Of a stretch of DNA of 64,000 bases, positions 8,162 through 17,058 are shown one piece after another. Position numbers and translations under genes: made by a program. Every line of letters starts with the position of its first letter. The first letter of the stretch is position 1. The stretch is taken from assembly GCA_016292135.1 (NCBI GenBank), contig JAEFAZ010000004.1:124001-188000 (forward strand), given 5' to 3'. The notes beneath the pieces were generated by a model. It was not told the DNA's origin, ran no database searches, and saw only the letters and a program-made list of their open reading frames with translations. Origin of the DNA: Saccharofermentans sp. GTDB taxonomy: Bacteria; Bacillota; Clostridia; Saccharofermentanales; Saccharofermentanaceae.

Positions 8162-10231
8162 TTATTTCTTGAGAATGTCCTCCATTATGCTGCGAGGTGT
8201 CTCCGCAAAGTGGCTGATCTGCATAACGAATGTGCCTCGGCCCTGGGTTGCGGAACGCAATGCTGTAGCATAACCGAACATGTTTGCAAGAGGTACCTCT
8301 GCATGGATCTGCTGGGAGCCGTTAAGAGGCTCGATAGTCTTGATGGCACCACGGCGAGCATTGAGGCCGCCGATTACGTCGCCCAGATATTCATCCGGAA
8401 CTTCAACGTCTACCTTCATGACAGGCTCGAGCAATGCAGGATCAGCCTTGGCCATACCTGCCTTGAATCCCATGGAACCTGCGATCTTGAACGCCATTTC
8501 GGAAGAGTCGACATCGTGTGAGGAACCGTCGTAAACGGTAACCTTAACGTCAACTACCGGATAGCCGCCCAGGACACCTGCCTGCATAGCTTCCTGAACA
8601 CCGGCATCGATAGGAGCGATGAACTCCTTCGGGATGGAGCCGCCGACTGTAGCGTTGACGAACTCGTAACCCTTGCCGGGTTCCTGAGGCTCGAGTCGGA
8701 GCCAGCAGTGACCATACTGACCGTGACCGCCGGACTGACGGACGAACTTTCCTTCCGCCTCGACTGTCTTTCTGATGGTCTCCTTGTAGGATACCTGAGG
8801 GGCACCTACGTTAGCTTCGACCTTAAACTCACGGAACAGACGGTCAACGATGATATCGAGGTGCAGCTCACCCATACCTGCGATGATCGTTTGTCCTGTT
8901 TCATTATTGGTGTATGTACGGAATGTAGGATCTTCCTCTGCGAGCTTCTGCAAAGCGATGATCATCTTCTCCTGAGAAGCACGGCTCTTAGGTTCGATGG
9001 CAACCTCAATAACAGGCTCGGGGAATTCCATGGATTCCAGGATGATCGGATCATCCTCAGAGCAGAGAGTATCACCTGTAGTCGTATCCTTCAGTCCTAC
9101 CGCAGCAGCGATATCACCGGAGAATACTTCGTTGATCTCTTTACGCTCGTTAGCGTGCATCTGGACGATACGTCCGATCCTTTCCTTCTTACCCTTTGTT
9201 GCATTAAGAACATAGGAACCGGATTCCAGGATACCGGAATAAACTCTGAAGAAGCAGAGCTTACCGACATAAGGATCGGTTGCGATCTTAAATGCGAGGG
9301 CTGCGAAGGGACCCTTATCGTCAGCAGGTCTTTCCTCTTCTTCCTCTGTATCAGGGTTAACACCCTTGATCGCAGGGATATCAAGAGGAGAAGGCATGTA
9401 GTCGACGATAGCGTCGAGCAACATCTGGACACCTTTATTTCTAAGGGATGTACCGCAAGTTACAGGGATAACCTTACACTCGCATGTTGCCTTACGAAGT
9501 GCGGCCTTGAGCTCTTCGACTGTGACTTCTTCACCCTCAAGATACTTCATGGTCAGTTCGTCATCTGTCTCGCAGATCTTCTCGACCATCTCTTCTCTTG
9601 CAGCCTTAACGGCATCAGCCATGTCAGCAGGAACCTCACGGTCCTCATACTCTTTTCCGTCTTCGCTTGTGTAGACCTCGGCACGAAGTGTCATAAGGTC
9701 TATGATTCCTTCAAAATCACTCTCTTTACCGATAGGCATCTGAATAGCGACAGGTACGTTCTTCAGTCTCTCGGAGATCATGTTGCAGACATTGTTGAAA
9801 TCTGCGCCCATGATGTCCATCTTGTTGACGAAGACCATACGCGGAACGCCGTAGTGCTCAGCCTGTCTCCAAACAGTCTCTGTCTGAGGTTCAACGCCGC
9901 CTCTTGCGGACATGACCGTAACAGCACCGTCAAGAACACGCAGGGAACGCTCAACTTCTACCGTAAAGTCAACGTGGCCGGGAGTATCGATGATGTTGAT
10001 ACGATGTCCCTTCCAGGGTGCCGTTGTAGCAGCGGAAGTGATAGTGATACCTCTTTCCTGCTCCTGAACCATCCAGTCCATGGTAGCGGCACCGTCATGA
10101 ACCTCACCCAATACACGGTTGATACCGGAATAGTAGAGGATACGCTCGGTAGTAGTCGTCTTACCTGCATCAATGTGAGCCATGATACCGATATTACGGG
10201 TCTTTTCGAGTGGATACTGTCTTTGCTCCAT
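8162..10231 (-). CDS. fusA: Translation elongation factor G
   Basis: Ribosomal translocase GTPase, 689 residues. Visible motifs: [15 protein letters not shown] (about 18-32), the G2 loop threonines in [18 protein letters not shown] (about 81-88), NKMD (about 135-138), and the C-terminal domain IV/V segment with [13 protein letters not shown] and the loop [19 protein letters not shown]. It follows rpsG by 27 bases in the str operon. The length and intact domain IV argue for the canonical factor rather than a TetM-like or EF-G2 paralogue. Confidence 0.97.
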   Translation of the reverse strand: MEQRQYPLEKTRNIGIMAHIDAGKTTTTERILYYSGINRVLGEVHDGAATMDWMVQEQERGITITSAATTAPWKGHRINIIDTPGHVDFTVEVERSLRVLDGAVTVMSARGGVEPQTETVWRQAEHYGVPRMVFVNKMDIMGADFNNVCNMISERLKNVPVAIQMPIGKESDFEGIIDLMTLRAEVYTSEDGKEYEDREVPADMADAVKAAREEMVEKICETDDELTMKYLEGEEVTVEELKAALRKATCECKVIPVTCGTSLRNKGVQMLLDAIVDYMPSPLDIPAIKGVNPDTEEEEERPADDKGPFAALAFKIATDPYVGKLCFFRVYSGILESGSYVLNATKGKKERIGRIVQMHANERKEINEVFSGDIAAAVGLKDTTTGDTLCSEDDPIILESMEFPEPVIEVAIEPKSRASQEKMIIALQKLAEEDPTFRTYTNNETGQTIIAGMGELHLDIIVDRLFREFKVEANVGAPQVSYKETIRKTVEAEGKFVRQSGGHGQYGHCWLRLEPQEPGKGYEFVNATVGGSIPKEFIAPIDAGVQEAMQAGVLGGYPVVDVKVTVYDGSSHDVDSSEMAFKIAGSMGFKAGMAKADPALLEPVMKVDVEVPDEYLGDVIGGLNARRGAIKTIEPLNGSQQIHAEVPLANMFGYATALRSATQGRGTFVMQISHFAETPRSIMEDILKK

Positions 10232-10258
10232 CTTTTCTTTTGCTCCTTGTCGCTGTTA

Positions 10259-10729
10259 TCAGCGGTTGTAGTGTGCGAATGCCTTGTTAGCCTCGGCCAT
10301 TCTGTGCATTTCTTCCTTTTTCTTGAAAGCACCGCCTGTACCGTTAGCTGCATCCATGAGCTCGGCTGCGAGACGCTCCTTCATGGTGCGCTCGGATCTG
10401 CTCCTGGAGAAGTTAACGATCCAACGGAGACCCAATGTAAGCTTTCTGTCGGGTCTTACTTCCATAGGGATCTGGTAGTTGGCACCACCTACACGGCGGG
10501 CCTTGCACTCGAGGTCAGGCATAACGTTATCAAGAGCCTTGTAGAATACATCGATAGGCTCTTCGCCTGTGCGCTCCTTGATGATATCAAAAGCGCCGTA
10601 ACAAATTTTCTGAGCTACGCCCTTCTTTCCGTCGAGCATGATGTTGTTGATGAGCTTAGACACCTTAACATCATTGTAGACGGGATCCGGAAGGACCTCT
10701 CTCTTTGGGATATTGCCTTTTCTTGGCAC
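10259..10729 (-). CDS. rpsG: 30S ribosomal protein S7
   Basis: Primary 16S rRNA-binding protein of the small subunit head; 156 residues as usual. The N-terminus [12 protein letters not shown] and the stretch [19 protein letters not shown] region around residues 20-36 are typical, as is [12 protein letters not shown] (about 80-91). The start codon is GTG, chosen because AAAGGAGGG lies 6-7 bases before it and the family N-terminus begins there. 187 bases separate it from rpsL, a longer gap than usual, which holds a hairpin near the ribosome site. Confidence 0.97.
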   Translation of the reverse strand: MPRKGNIPKREVLPDPVYNDVKVSKLINNIMLDGKKGVAQKICYGAFDIIKERTGEEPIDVFYKALDNVMPDLECKARRVGGANYQIPMEVRPDRKLTLGLRWIVNFSRSRSERTMKERLAAELMDAANGTGGAFKKKEEMHRMAEANKAFAHYNR

Positions 10730-10760
10730 TGGTCTTCCCTCCTTTATGATTCACAGTTAT

Positions 10761-10787
10761 CTGAAACCATAGGTACTCACGTTTCAG
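10761..10787 (-). promoter_or_regulatory. Hairpin in the rpsL-rpsG spacer
   Basis: CTGAAAC (10761-10767) pairs perfectly with GTTTCAG (10781-10787) around a 13-base loop, some 30 bases before the rpsG ribosome site on the minus-strand message. In E. coli, S7 represses its own operon by binding the S12-S7 intercistronic region, so this may be a similar site; the role is inferred. Confidence 0.35.
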
Positions 10788-10916
10788 TTTTTGGCCTAAT
10801 GGACGTGTCGTGCGCTCGAGTAAGCAATGTCCTGATATATGAACAATGTACTGAACGCGTTAAATTGTCCAATCCTGTTTTGTTGGTCCGACAGGGTTTC
10901 CTGTCCGACACCGGGA

Positions 10917-11345
10917 TCACTTCTTAACCTTTGCAGCCTTGGGCTTCTTAGCACCGTACTTGGAACGGCCCTGCATACGGCCCGTAACGCCTGCTGTATC
11001 AAGAGTTCCTCTGATGATGTGGTAACGTACACCAGGGAGGTCCTTAACACGGCCGCCACGGATGAGTACAACAGAGTGCTCCTGAAGGTTATGTCCGATA
11101 CCCGGAATGTAAGCAGTTACTTCGTAGCCGTTGGTAAGACGTACACGGGCAACCTTACGGAGAGCCGAGTTAGGCTTCTTAGGGGTTACTGTCTTAACGA
11201 CTGTGCAAACACCGCGCTTTTGAGGAGAGGAGAAATTTGTCTCTCTCTTCTTGATGGTGTTCGTGCCGAACTGCAAAGCCGGGGAAGCAGACTTATAAGT
11301 CTTGGACTGTCTGCCGGACTTAACTAATTGATTGAACGTTGGCAT
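10917..11345 (-). CDS. rpsL: 30S ribosomal protein S12
   Basis: Decoding-centre protein of the small subunit; 142 residues, in the range for Gram-positive bacteria. [19 protein letters not shown] and [21 protein letters not shown] are the signature stretches. A longer frame runs up to 11438, but the ATG at 11345 has a GAAAGGAG site 8 bases before it and gives the family N-terminus MPTFNQLV, so it is taken as the start. It is first in the str operon, divergent from the sodium-pump genes. Confidence 0.97.
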   Translation of the reverse strand: MPTFNQLVKSGRQSKTYKSASPALQFGTNTIKKRETNFSSPQKRGVCTVVKTVTPKKPNSALRKVARVRLTNGYEVTAYIPGIGHNLQEHSVVLIRGGRVKDLPGVRYHIIRGTLDTAGVTGRMQGRSKYGAKKPKAAKVKK

Positions 11346-11452
11346 CAATACATCTCCTTTCTTCATTATTTGCCGCACCGAAAACCTTATGTCCTGTTTG
11401 CCTCCCGAAAAGGGCCGCAAAAATACGACGCAAGGCATCTTGCGAGCAATTA

Positions 11453-11481
11453 AGTTTACACCCGCACTTTTCGAAAGTAAA
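11453..11481 (-). promoter_or_regulatory. Probable str operon promoter
   Basis: On the minus strand, TTTACT (11481-11476) and TAAACT (11458-11453) lie 17 bases apart, about 108 bases before rpsL. Each box has four of six consensus bases, so the call is moderate; the spacing and position support it. Confidence 0.4.
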
Positions 11482-11517
11482 CCCCAAATTTTTGGTTATT
11501 TTACTGATAAATATGGA

Positions 11518-11546
11518 TTGCAAAGTGTCCTGCAATTCTTTATACT
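11518..11546 (+). promoter_or_regulatory. Promoter of the Na+-decarboxylase operon
   Basis: TTGCAA (11518-11523) and TATACT (11541-11546) are 17 bases apart, 44 bases before the oadA start. It stands back to back with the probable str promoter. Confidence 0.55.
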
Positions 11547-11589
11547 TCTCAATGGTAATTTTTTATTTAAATAAGAAGGAGTGTACCCT

Positions 11590-12972
11590 ATGAAAGTTAA
11601 CATCACTGAAACGGTGTTGCGTGATGCACAGCAGTCACTCATCGCCACACGTATGCCCTTCTCCGACTTCGAAGGAATATTAGAGACATTGGACAATGCC
11701 GGCTACTATTCTCTTGAGTGTTGGGGCGGCGCAACATTTGATTCCTGTCTTCGTTATCTGGACGAAGATCCCTGGGAGAGACTGCGCAAGATCAAGGCTG
11801 TCTGCAAGAAGACACCTCTGCAGATGCTCATCCGCGGCCAGAACATCTTAGGCTATAAGCATTATCCCGATGATGTCGTAAGACTCTTCTGCCGTAAGGC
11901 TGCAGAGTGCGGCATGGATATCTTCAGGATCTTCGACGCTCTGAACGACTTCCGCAATATCGAAGTCTGCATCGACGAAGTAAAGAAGTGCGGCAAGCAC
12001 GCTCAGGGATGTATCTGCTACACTACTTCCCCCGTACATACGATCCCGAAGTACGTTGAGATGTGTAAAGAACTCGAGTCCATGGGTGTTGATTCCATCG
12101 CCATCAAGGATATGGCAGGTATCTGCTCACCTAAGGAAGCATATGATCTCGTTAAGGCCCTGAAGGCAGAGGTCAAGGTTCCTCTCTTCTTCCACACACA
12201 CCATACAACAGGCATGGGCCCCATGACACTCATGAAGGCTGTTGAGGCCGGTTGTGACGGTATCGACTGCGCCATCTCCTCGATGGGCGGCGGCACATCC
12301 CAGCCTGCTACAGAGACCATGGCTTACACATTGAGCCAGTTCGGTTACGAGTCCGGTCTTGATATGAACAAGCTCAAGGAGATCGCTGACTTCTTCGTAC
12401 CCGTCAGAAAGAAGTTCCTCGACAACGGAACTCTCAACCCCACAGTAATGGGCATCAAGGCTGACATCCTCAAGTATCAGGTTCCGGGCGGAATGCTCTC
12501 CAACATGATCGCCAACCTCAAGGACATGAACGCTCTTGATAAGTTCGACGAAGCTCTGGCTGAGATCCCTGCAGTCCGTAAGGACATGGGTTATCCCCCG
12601 CTCGTTACACCTCTGTCCCAGATGGTAGGTAACCAGGCTGTTTCCAACGTCCTTCTGGGCGAAAGATATAAGAACATCTCCAAGGAGATCAAGGCTTACC
12701 TCCGCGGTGAGTACGGCAGAGCTCCCGGAGAGATCAATCAGGAACTCATCGACAGATGCTGGAAGCCCGAAGAACTCGTTCAGGGCCGTTATGCCGACAC
12801 GCTGGAGCCTCTTTTCGAAAAGACAAAGGCAGAGCTCGGCAAGAAAGCAAGATCCGATGAGGACGTTCTTTCCTACATCGCTTTCCCTCAGGTTGCAGAG
12901 AAGTTCTTCGCAGCACGTGAGGAGAAGGAATCCAATACAGTCAACTACACGATCGAGAAGGTGGAGGACTGA
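11590..12972 (+). CDS. oadA: Oxaloacetate decarboxylase alpha-type carboxyltransferase subunit
   Basis: Cytoplasmic subunit that moves the carboxyl group from a 2-oxoacid (oxaloacetate in the known family) to carrier-bound biotin. 460 residues form a TIM-barrel HMGL-like domain (about 4-270) and a conserved carboxylase domain (about 290-440). Metal ligands are visible: Asp in LRDAQQS, Lys in IKDMAGI, and both His of FHTHHTTG. No biotin domain is attached; that lies in a separate gene two places downstream. The ATG at 11590 has AAGGAG 8 bases upstream. The upstream GTG at 11581 lies in that site and is rejected. Pyruvate carboxylase subunit B is the main alternative; the beta-channel gene argues for the pump. 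Confidence 0.88.
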   Translation: MKVNITETVLRDAQQSLIATRMPFSDFEGILETLDNAGYYSLECWGGATFDSCLRYLDEDPWERLRKIKAVCKKTPLQMLIRGQNILGYKHYPDDVVRLFCRKAAECGMDIFRIFDALNDFRNIEVCIDEVKKCGKHAQGCICYTTSPVHTIPKYVEMCKELESMGVDSIAIKDMAGICSPKEAYDLVKALKAEVKVPLFFHTHHTTGMGPMTLMKAVEAGCDGIDCAISSMGGGTSQPATETMAYTLSQFGYESGLDMNKLKEIADFFVPVRKKFLDNGTLNPTVMGIKADILKYQVPGGMLSNMIANLKDMNALDKFDEALAEIPAVRKDMGYPPLVTPLSQMVGNQAVSNVLLGERYKNISKEIKAYLRGEYGRAPGEINQELIDRCWKPEELVQGRYADTLEPLFEKTKAELGKKARSDEDVLSYIAFPQVAEKFFAAREEKESNTVNYTIEKVED

Positions 12973-12974
12973 TT

Positions 12975-13343
12975 ATGATCACCACACTGATTAATTACGC
13001 AGAAAGAGGAAACGTGCTTTCCGTACCTGACGCTCTCAAGAACGCGGGCTTTACCATCATGGTCGTTTTCGCGGTACTCTGCCTGATCTTCATCATCATC
13101 TCCATTGCAGGAAAGATCTTCTCTGCAACGAGTAAGGCAGATAAGCCGGCAGCCGAGACTGCTGCACCGGCAGCAGCACCCGCAGCAGCCGCTTCCGAAG
13201 AGGAATTCTCCTCCGGTTCGTTAAGGCTCAAAGGATGCGACGAGAAGACCGCAGCCATGATCATGGCCATCGTGAGCGACAATACGGGGATCCCGCTGTC
13301 GGAGCTCGTTTTCAAGTCCATAACCCTCGTAGAAGATAAGTAA
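12975..13343 (+). CDS. Small membrane subunit of the Na+-pumping decarboxylase (OadG-like)
   Basis: 122 residues with a short outside N-terminus, one membrane helix (about 24-49, FTIMVVFAVLCLIFIIISIAG), an Ala/Pro linker (about 57-75) and a C-terminal piece of about 45 residues. OAD gamma and MMD delta subunits have this plan and hold the carboxyltransferase and beta channel together. It starts 2 bases after oadA. The C-terminal piece, with LRLKGCDEKTAAMIMAIVSD, resembles the small domain seen in delta-type subunits rather than the zinc-binding tail of OadG. Confidence 0.75.
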   Translation: MITTLINYAERGNVLSVPDALKNAGFTIMVVFAVLCLIFIIISIAGKIFSATSKADKPAAETAAPAAAPAAAASEEEFSSGSLRLKGCDEKTAAMIMAIVSDNTGIPLSELVFKSITLVEDK

Positions 13344-13356
13344 AGGAGAACACCTC

Positions 13357-13752
13357 ATGATCTACAAAGTAACAATTAATGACAAAGAATATGAAGTCGA
13401 GGTAGAGAAGGGTAAGGCTAACGTGCTCCGCACAACAGCCGTAACCGCTGCTCCCGCTCCTGCCGCAGCACCCGCTGCAGCACCTGCACCCGCAGCTGCT
13501 CCCGCTCCCGCAGCAGCAGCTCCTGCCGCAGCAGCAGGCACAACACCCGTTAACTCACCTATGCCCGGTACTATCCTTGATGTTAAGGTAGCTGTCGGAC
13601 AGGCTGTTAAGGAAGGCGAACTGGTCGTGATCCTCGAAGCCATGAAGATGGAAAACGAGATCTACGCACCTTGCGCAGGTACCGTTGCTCAGGTACTGAC
13701 TTCCAAAGGCGCTTCAGTCAGCACAGGCGATGCCCTTATCACCATTTCTTGA
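13357..13752 (+). CDS. Biotin carboxyl carrier protein of the decarboxylase
   Basis: 131 residues: a small N-terminal part (1-27), a flexible tract made almost only of Ala and Pro (28-60), and a biotinyl domain (61-131) with the EAMKMENE biotin site at Lys97. The linker lets biotin swing between the carboxyltransferase and the membrane channel. As a free carrier it corresponds to GcdC/MmdC-type gamma subunits. It lies 13 bases after the small membrane subunit and 15 before the beta subunit. Confidence 0.92.
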   Translation: MIYKVTINDKEYEVEVEKGKANVLRTTAVTAAPAPAAAPAAAPAPAAAPAPAAAAPAAAAGTTPVNSPMPGTILDVKVAVGQAVKEGELVVILEAMKMENEIYAPCAGTVAQVLTSKGASVSTGDALITIS

Positions 13753-13767
13753 TCGGAGGCATAGATA

Positions 13768-14961
13768 ATGATTGAAGTAATTAGTGATTTATGGAGCCAG
13801 TCGGGCATTGCCAACATGACCTGGCAGCAGGGCGTGATGCTTCTGATATCATTCGTCCTGTTCTATCTGGCCATTAAGAAGCAGTTCGAACCGCTCCTCC
13901 TTCTTCCTATAGCATTCGGTATGATGCTCACCAACCTTCCCTGGCCCGGCGGCGGGATCTTCCACCCCGAGTGGTTCGAAGGCGGCATCAACTGGGCTGC
14001 CCTCGGCGGCCACGGAGTCAACGCTGCCGGCGTCGAAGTTGAACCCGGTCTCTTTGACTTCCTCTACATCGGAATCAAGCTCGATATCTTCCCCTGCCTT
14101 ATCTTTATGGCAGTCGGAGCCATGACGGACTTCGGTCCCCTCATCTCCAGACCTTCGAGCTTCTTCATGGGCGCAGGCGCTCAGTTCGGTATCTCCTTCG
14201 CATTCGTAGCCGCTACACTGCTCGGCTTCGATGCACAGGGTGCGGCTTCCATCGCCATCATCGGCGGTGCTGACGGCCCTACGGCTATCTACCTTACATC
14301 CAAGCTCGCTCCCGAGCTCCTCGGCGCTATCGCCATCGCAGCTTATTCATACATGGCCCTGATCCCCATGATCCAGCCGCCTATCATGAAACTTCTGACG
14401 ACCAAGAAGATGCGCCAGGTCAAGATGGAGCAGACAAGGCCCGTATCCAAGGTCGAGAAGATCTGCTTCCCTGTTATCGTATCCGTAGTCTGTATCCTGA
14501 TCCTTCCCACCGTTGCTCCTCTCCTCGGCTGCCTCATGCTCGGCAACCTCTTCAGAGAATCCGGTGTTACTGAAAGACTTTCCGATACAGCTCAGAACGC
14601 TCTTTGCAACATCGTAACGATCTTCCTCGGAACTTCCGTAGGTGCAACAGCTATCGGAACAAACTTCCTGAAGCTCGAGACACTGAAGATCATCGGACTT
14701 GGCCTTGCGGCATTCGCATTCGCTACAGTCGGCGGTCTCCTCATCGGCATCGTCATGTATTACCTGTCCAAGGGCAAGATCAATCCCCTTATCGGTGCAG
14801 CAGGTGTTTCCGCAGTTCCTATGGCAGCACGTGTTGCTTCCAAGGTCGGCCAGAAAGAGAACCCTTCCAACTTCCTTCTCATGCACGCCATGGGTCCGAA
14901 CGTTGCAGGCGTTATCGGTTCTGCCGTTGCAGCCGGTGTACTTCTCTCACTCTTCGGCTGA
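13768..14961 (+). CDS. oadB: Na+-translocating decarboxylase beta subunit
   Basis: Polytopic inner-membrane subunit (397 residues, about ten hydrophobic segments) that decarboxylates carboxybiotin and exports Na+. The family signature GGADGPTAIYLTSKLAP (about 174-190), with the essential Asp, and the later NIVTIFLGTSVGATA are present. It ends the four-gene operon and is followed by a strong terminator. OadB, GcdB and MmdB are nearly indistinguishable by sequence; the OadA-type partner makes oxaloacetate the likely substrate. Confidence 0.93.
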   Translation: MIEVISDLWSQSGIANMTWQQGVMLLISFVLFYLAIKKQFEPLLLLPIAFGMMLTNLPWPGGGIFHPEWFEGGINWAALGGHGVNAAGVEVEPGLFDFLYIGIKLDIFPCLIFMAVGAMTDFGPLISRPSSFFMGAGAQFGISFAFVAATLLGFDAQGAASIAIIGGADGPTAIYLTSKLAPELLGAIAIAAYSYMALIPMIQPPIMKLLTTKKMRQVKMEQTRPVSKVEKICFPVIVSVVCILILPTVAPLLGCLMLGNLFRESGVTERLSDTAQNALCNIVTIFLGTSVGATAIGTNFLKLETLKIIGLGLAAFAFATVGGLLIGIVMYYLSKGKINPLIGAAGVSAVPMAARVASKVGQKENPSNFLLMHAMGPNVAGVIGSAVAAGVLLSLFG

Positions 14962-14988
14962 TAACAAGTTAACTTTCAATTACCATAC

Positions 14989-15016
14989 GGGCCGTCTCAA
15001 ATGAGGCGGCCCTTTT
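14989..15016 (+). terminator. Terminator of the Na+-decarboxylase operon
   Basis: GGGCCGTCTC (14989-14998) pairs with GAGGCGGCCC (15003-15012), one wobble, with an AAAT loop and TTTT after it, 28 bases past the oadB stop. Confidence 0.9.
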
Positions 15017-15022
15017 ACTTTG

Positions 15023-15101
15023 CCTGTACGGGTACAGGACCGATCGATCCAGCAGACTGCATGATGGTCTTTATCCCCCGGTGTGGGCAGTACTGCCCAC
15101 A
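15023..15101. repeat. Two perfect palindromes in a convergent spacer
   Basis: CCTGTAC/GTACAGG at 15023-15038 (2-base centre) and a 20-base perfect palindrome TGTGGGCAGTACTGCCCACA at 15082-15101. A further half-site CCACCCACAC lies at 15116-15125. Neither is followed by a T run on either strand, so they are not ordinary terminators. The only open frame here (15001-15213, 70 codons) overlaps the terminators and is not called. Confidence 0.5.
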
Positions 15102-15176
15102 AAAACATCTTTTACCACCCACACCTGTTTTAAGTCCCGGTAAGCAAACTTTATCCCTATATATCCGAATATGCGC

Positions 15177-15206
15177 AAAAGATAGGGGCTGCCCAAAGGC
15201 AGCCCC
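15177..15206 (-). terminator. Terminator of the SLH protease gene
   Basis: On the minus strand GGGGCTGCC (15206-15198) pairs perfectly with GGCAGCCCC (15193-15185), loop TTTG, followed by TATCTTTT. Confidence 0.88.
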
Positions 15207-15239
15207 GGCTTAATTACAATATGAATATTATAAATATAA

Positions 15240-16949
15240 TTATTTAGCCTTATTGATGGTCTTATCGTACTTATAAAGGAATGTAACCATCTGACGTCTC
15301 AGGCACTTGTCCTTAGGCTTGAAGGTGCCGTCGTCATAACCTGCGACGATCTTCTTGTTGGAGGCCCAGATAACGGCGTTGTAGTAGTACTCGCCCTTCT
15401 TGACATCCTTGAAAGGACACTTGGAAGATCCGATGGAGGGCTTGCCTGCCATACGGTAGAGGAATGTGACCGTCTGTGCTCTGGTACAGACACCGGCAGG
15501 ATCGAACTCCGTCTTGGACACACCTGTGGTGATCTTATTCTCAACAGCCCAGAGGACTGCTTTGTAGAAATAATCACTCTTCTCGATATCCTTGAAGTTT
15601 GTCTTTTGGGACGTGGGCTCCGGACTGCCGTTGAGCCTCCAGAGGAAGGTTACCATCTGAGCCCTGGTGCATTCGTTGGCGGGCTTGAACTTGGTCTGGT
15701 CATCGTAACCCTTAACTACATCCTTAGCCGTCAGATAGTATGTGGGCGTGTACCAGAACTTGGATGAATCCTTAACATCGGAATACTGGACGTTGACCGT
15801 GACCTTTATGGTCTCCCCGTTGTGATCGCCGGTAATGACCGTCTTGCCGATCTTGTTTCCGGTAATGACGCCCAGACTGTTGACGGAAGCGACCGACTTA
15901 TCGGCAGAAGTCCACTTTGTTCCGGAAGAGTTGGGGATCTTAAGGAGCAGTCTTTCCTTATTGTTAAGATCGAACTTTACGCTATCGCCGTCATTAACGG
16001 TCTTGACGACAGCTGTCTTGACAGGCTTAACCGCCTTGGAATCGCTAATGAGTTTCTTATCCTTCAGGTCTTCCATCATTTCCTTGGTTATCCTTCTGGC
16101 AACATTTACATAATTGTTACCTGCAACATGGATGCCTGCGATATAGTAATCCTTGTCGAAAACGGGTCCTCCGCTGTTGCCGGGAGTTGTATCAAGGGTA
16201 TAGGAAAGAAGTTTGTCATCTTCAATAGTATAGTCGTATGCGCCCATATCTATAACAACACCGGTATGGACTTTGCCAGATGCCATGTAGAGAGGATCAG
16301 AAGGCAAACGGTAACCTCCGACCTTGAAGGTCTTGTCTTCGATCTGACTGTCGGAGAAAGCCTTCAGGCCATAGTGACCTGTAATGGATCCGATGGGGGA
16401 CTTGAACTTGATGTATGCATAGTCATCATCTTCCGAATCCCAGCCGCTGCTCGTATTGTAGGCATAGTCAGAGCTGTAATAGTAGTCCTCACAACCGCTG
16501 ACACCCAATACATAACTTCCGCTGGTATTGTTGTAGCCGAACTTAAACATAATGGATGAAAGTCCTGCGCCGTGTTCTTTGCAGTATACACAATGACCTG
16601 CAGTAAGCAGAGTGTTGTCGGAGATCATAAAGCCGGATCCGTATCCGCTGTCTCCGCAGGTAAATTCCAGTGTGATATGTGCTATCGCGCAGTAAGGATA
16701 CTTTGTTGTATCCTTGATCTTCGTCCTGTCATCTGTGCCGATGATCTTCTCCGGATTGAAATCCGGACCGAATTTGATGCTCTCGGCAGGACCCTTGCGT
16801 CCTATGAGTTCTTCTTTGTTCTTATCAGCCTGCTCCTGGGCAACAGTAGAATCTGATGCTGCCAGTACAGGGACTTTAGCGCCAAATGTTCCGAAAACAG
16901 AAGCTGCAGCCAGAACGAGCGCTATCTTTTTGATCATTGTATTTTTCAT
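15240..16949 (-). CDS. Secreted trypsin-like (V8-type) serine protease with SLH repeats
   Basis: A 569-residue exported protein: signal peptide (1-31), a chymotrypsin-fold protease domain (about 65-305), a Big_2-like domain (about 320-395) and three SLH repeats (about 396-569). The triad is visible: His119 in LLTAGHC, Asp176 in DDDYAYI and Ser259 in TTPGNSGGPVFD, with the short loops of glutamyl endopeptidases. It should act at the surface, cleaving exported proteins or foreign peptides. SLH motifs are CTRAQ, CTRAQ and CLRRQ. The start has a weak GGGTGGG site. It follows the next SLH gene (17059) on the same strand, separated by a hairpin, so read-through is possible. Confidence 0.88.
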   Translation of the reverse strand: MKNTMIKKIALVLAAASVFGTFGAKVPVLAASDSTVAQEQADKNKEELIGRKGPAESIKFGPDFNPEKIIGTDDRTKIKDTTKYPYCAIAHITLEFTCGDSGYGSGFMISDNTLLTAGHCVYCKEHGAGLSSIMFKFGYNNTSGSYVLGVSGCEDYYYSSDYAYNTSSGWDSEDDDYAYIKFKSPIGSITGHYGLKAFSDSQIEDKTFKVGGYRLPSDPLYMASGKVHTGVVIDMGAYDYTIEDDKLLSYTLDTTPGNSGGPVFDKDYYIAGIHVAGNNYVNVARRITKEMMEDLKDKKLISDSKAVKPVKTAVVKTVNDGDSVKFDLNNKERLLLKIPNSSGTKWTSADKSVASVNSLGVITGNKIGKTVITGDHNGETIKVTVNVQYSDVKDSSKFWYTPTYYLTAKDVVKGYDDQTKFKPANECTRAQMVTFLWRLNGSPEPTSQKTNFKDIEKSDYFYKAVLWAVENKITTGVSKTEFDPAGVCTRAQTVTFLYRMAGKPSIGSSKCPFKDVKKGEYYYNAVIWASNKKIVAGYDDGTFKPKDKCLRRQMVTFLYKYDKTINKAK

Positions 16950-16985
16950 TTATTCCCACCCTTATTGAATTTTGGCTCAAGAAAT

Positions 16986-17010
16986 CCCGGGGCACCCAAG
17001 ATGCCCCGGG
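16986..17010 (-). terminator. Hairpin after the PPC-SLH gene
   Basis: CCCGGGGCA (16986-16994) and TGCCCCGGG (17002-17010) form a perfect 9-bp stem. On the minus strand only ATTTCTT follows, so termination may be partial and the protease gene downstream may be read through. Confidence 0.6.
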
Positions 17011-17058
17011 AGATCATGTTTTTACTGTTTACTTATCTGAACAAGCCATCAAAACTTA

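Noticed and set aside
8708..10927. A 739-codon open frame on the plus strand opposite fusA and rpsG
   Set aside because: It is antisense to two ribosomal-function genes with perfect family matches. Its protein is a low-meaning Leu/Asp/Cys-rich string without motifs, caused by codon bias of the real genes.
13439..13550. Ala/Pro codon repeat in the biotin carrier as a frameshift or assembly error
   Set aside because: The frame stays open and the tract is the normal flexible linker of biotin carriers.
15001..15213. Small plus-strand frame of 70 codons after oadB
   Set aside because: Begins inside one terminator, ends inside another, and has no ribosome site.
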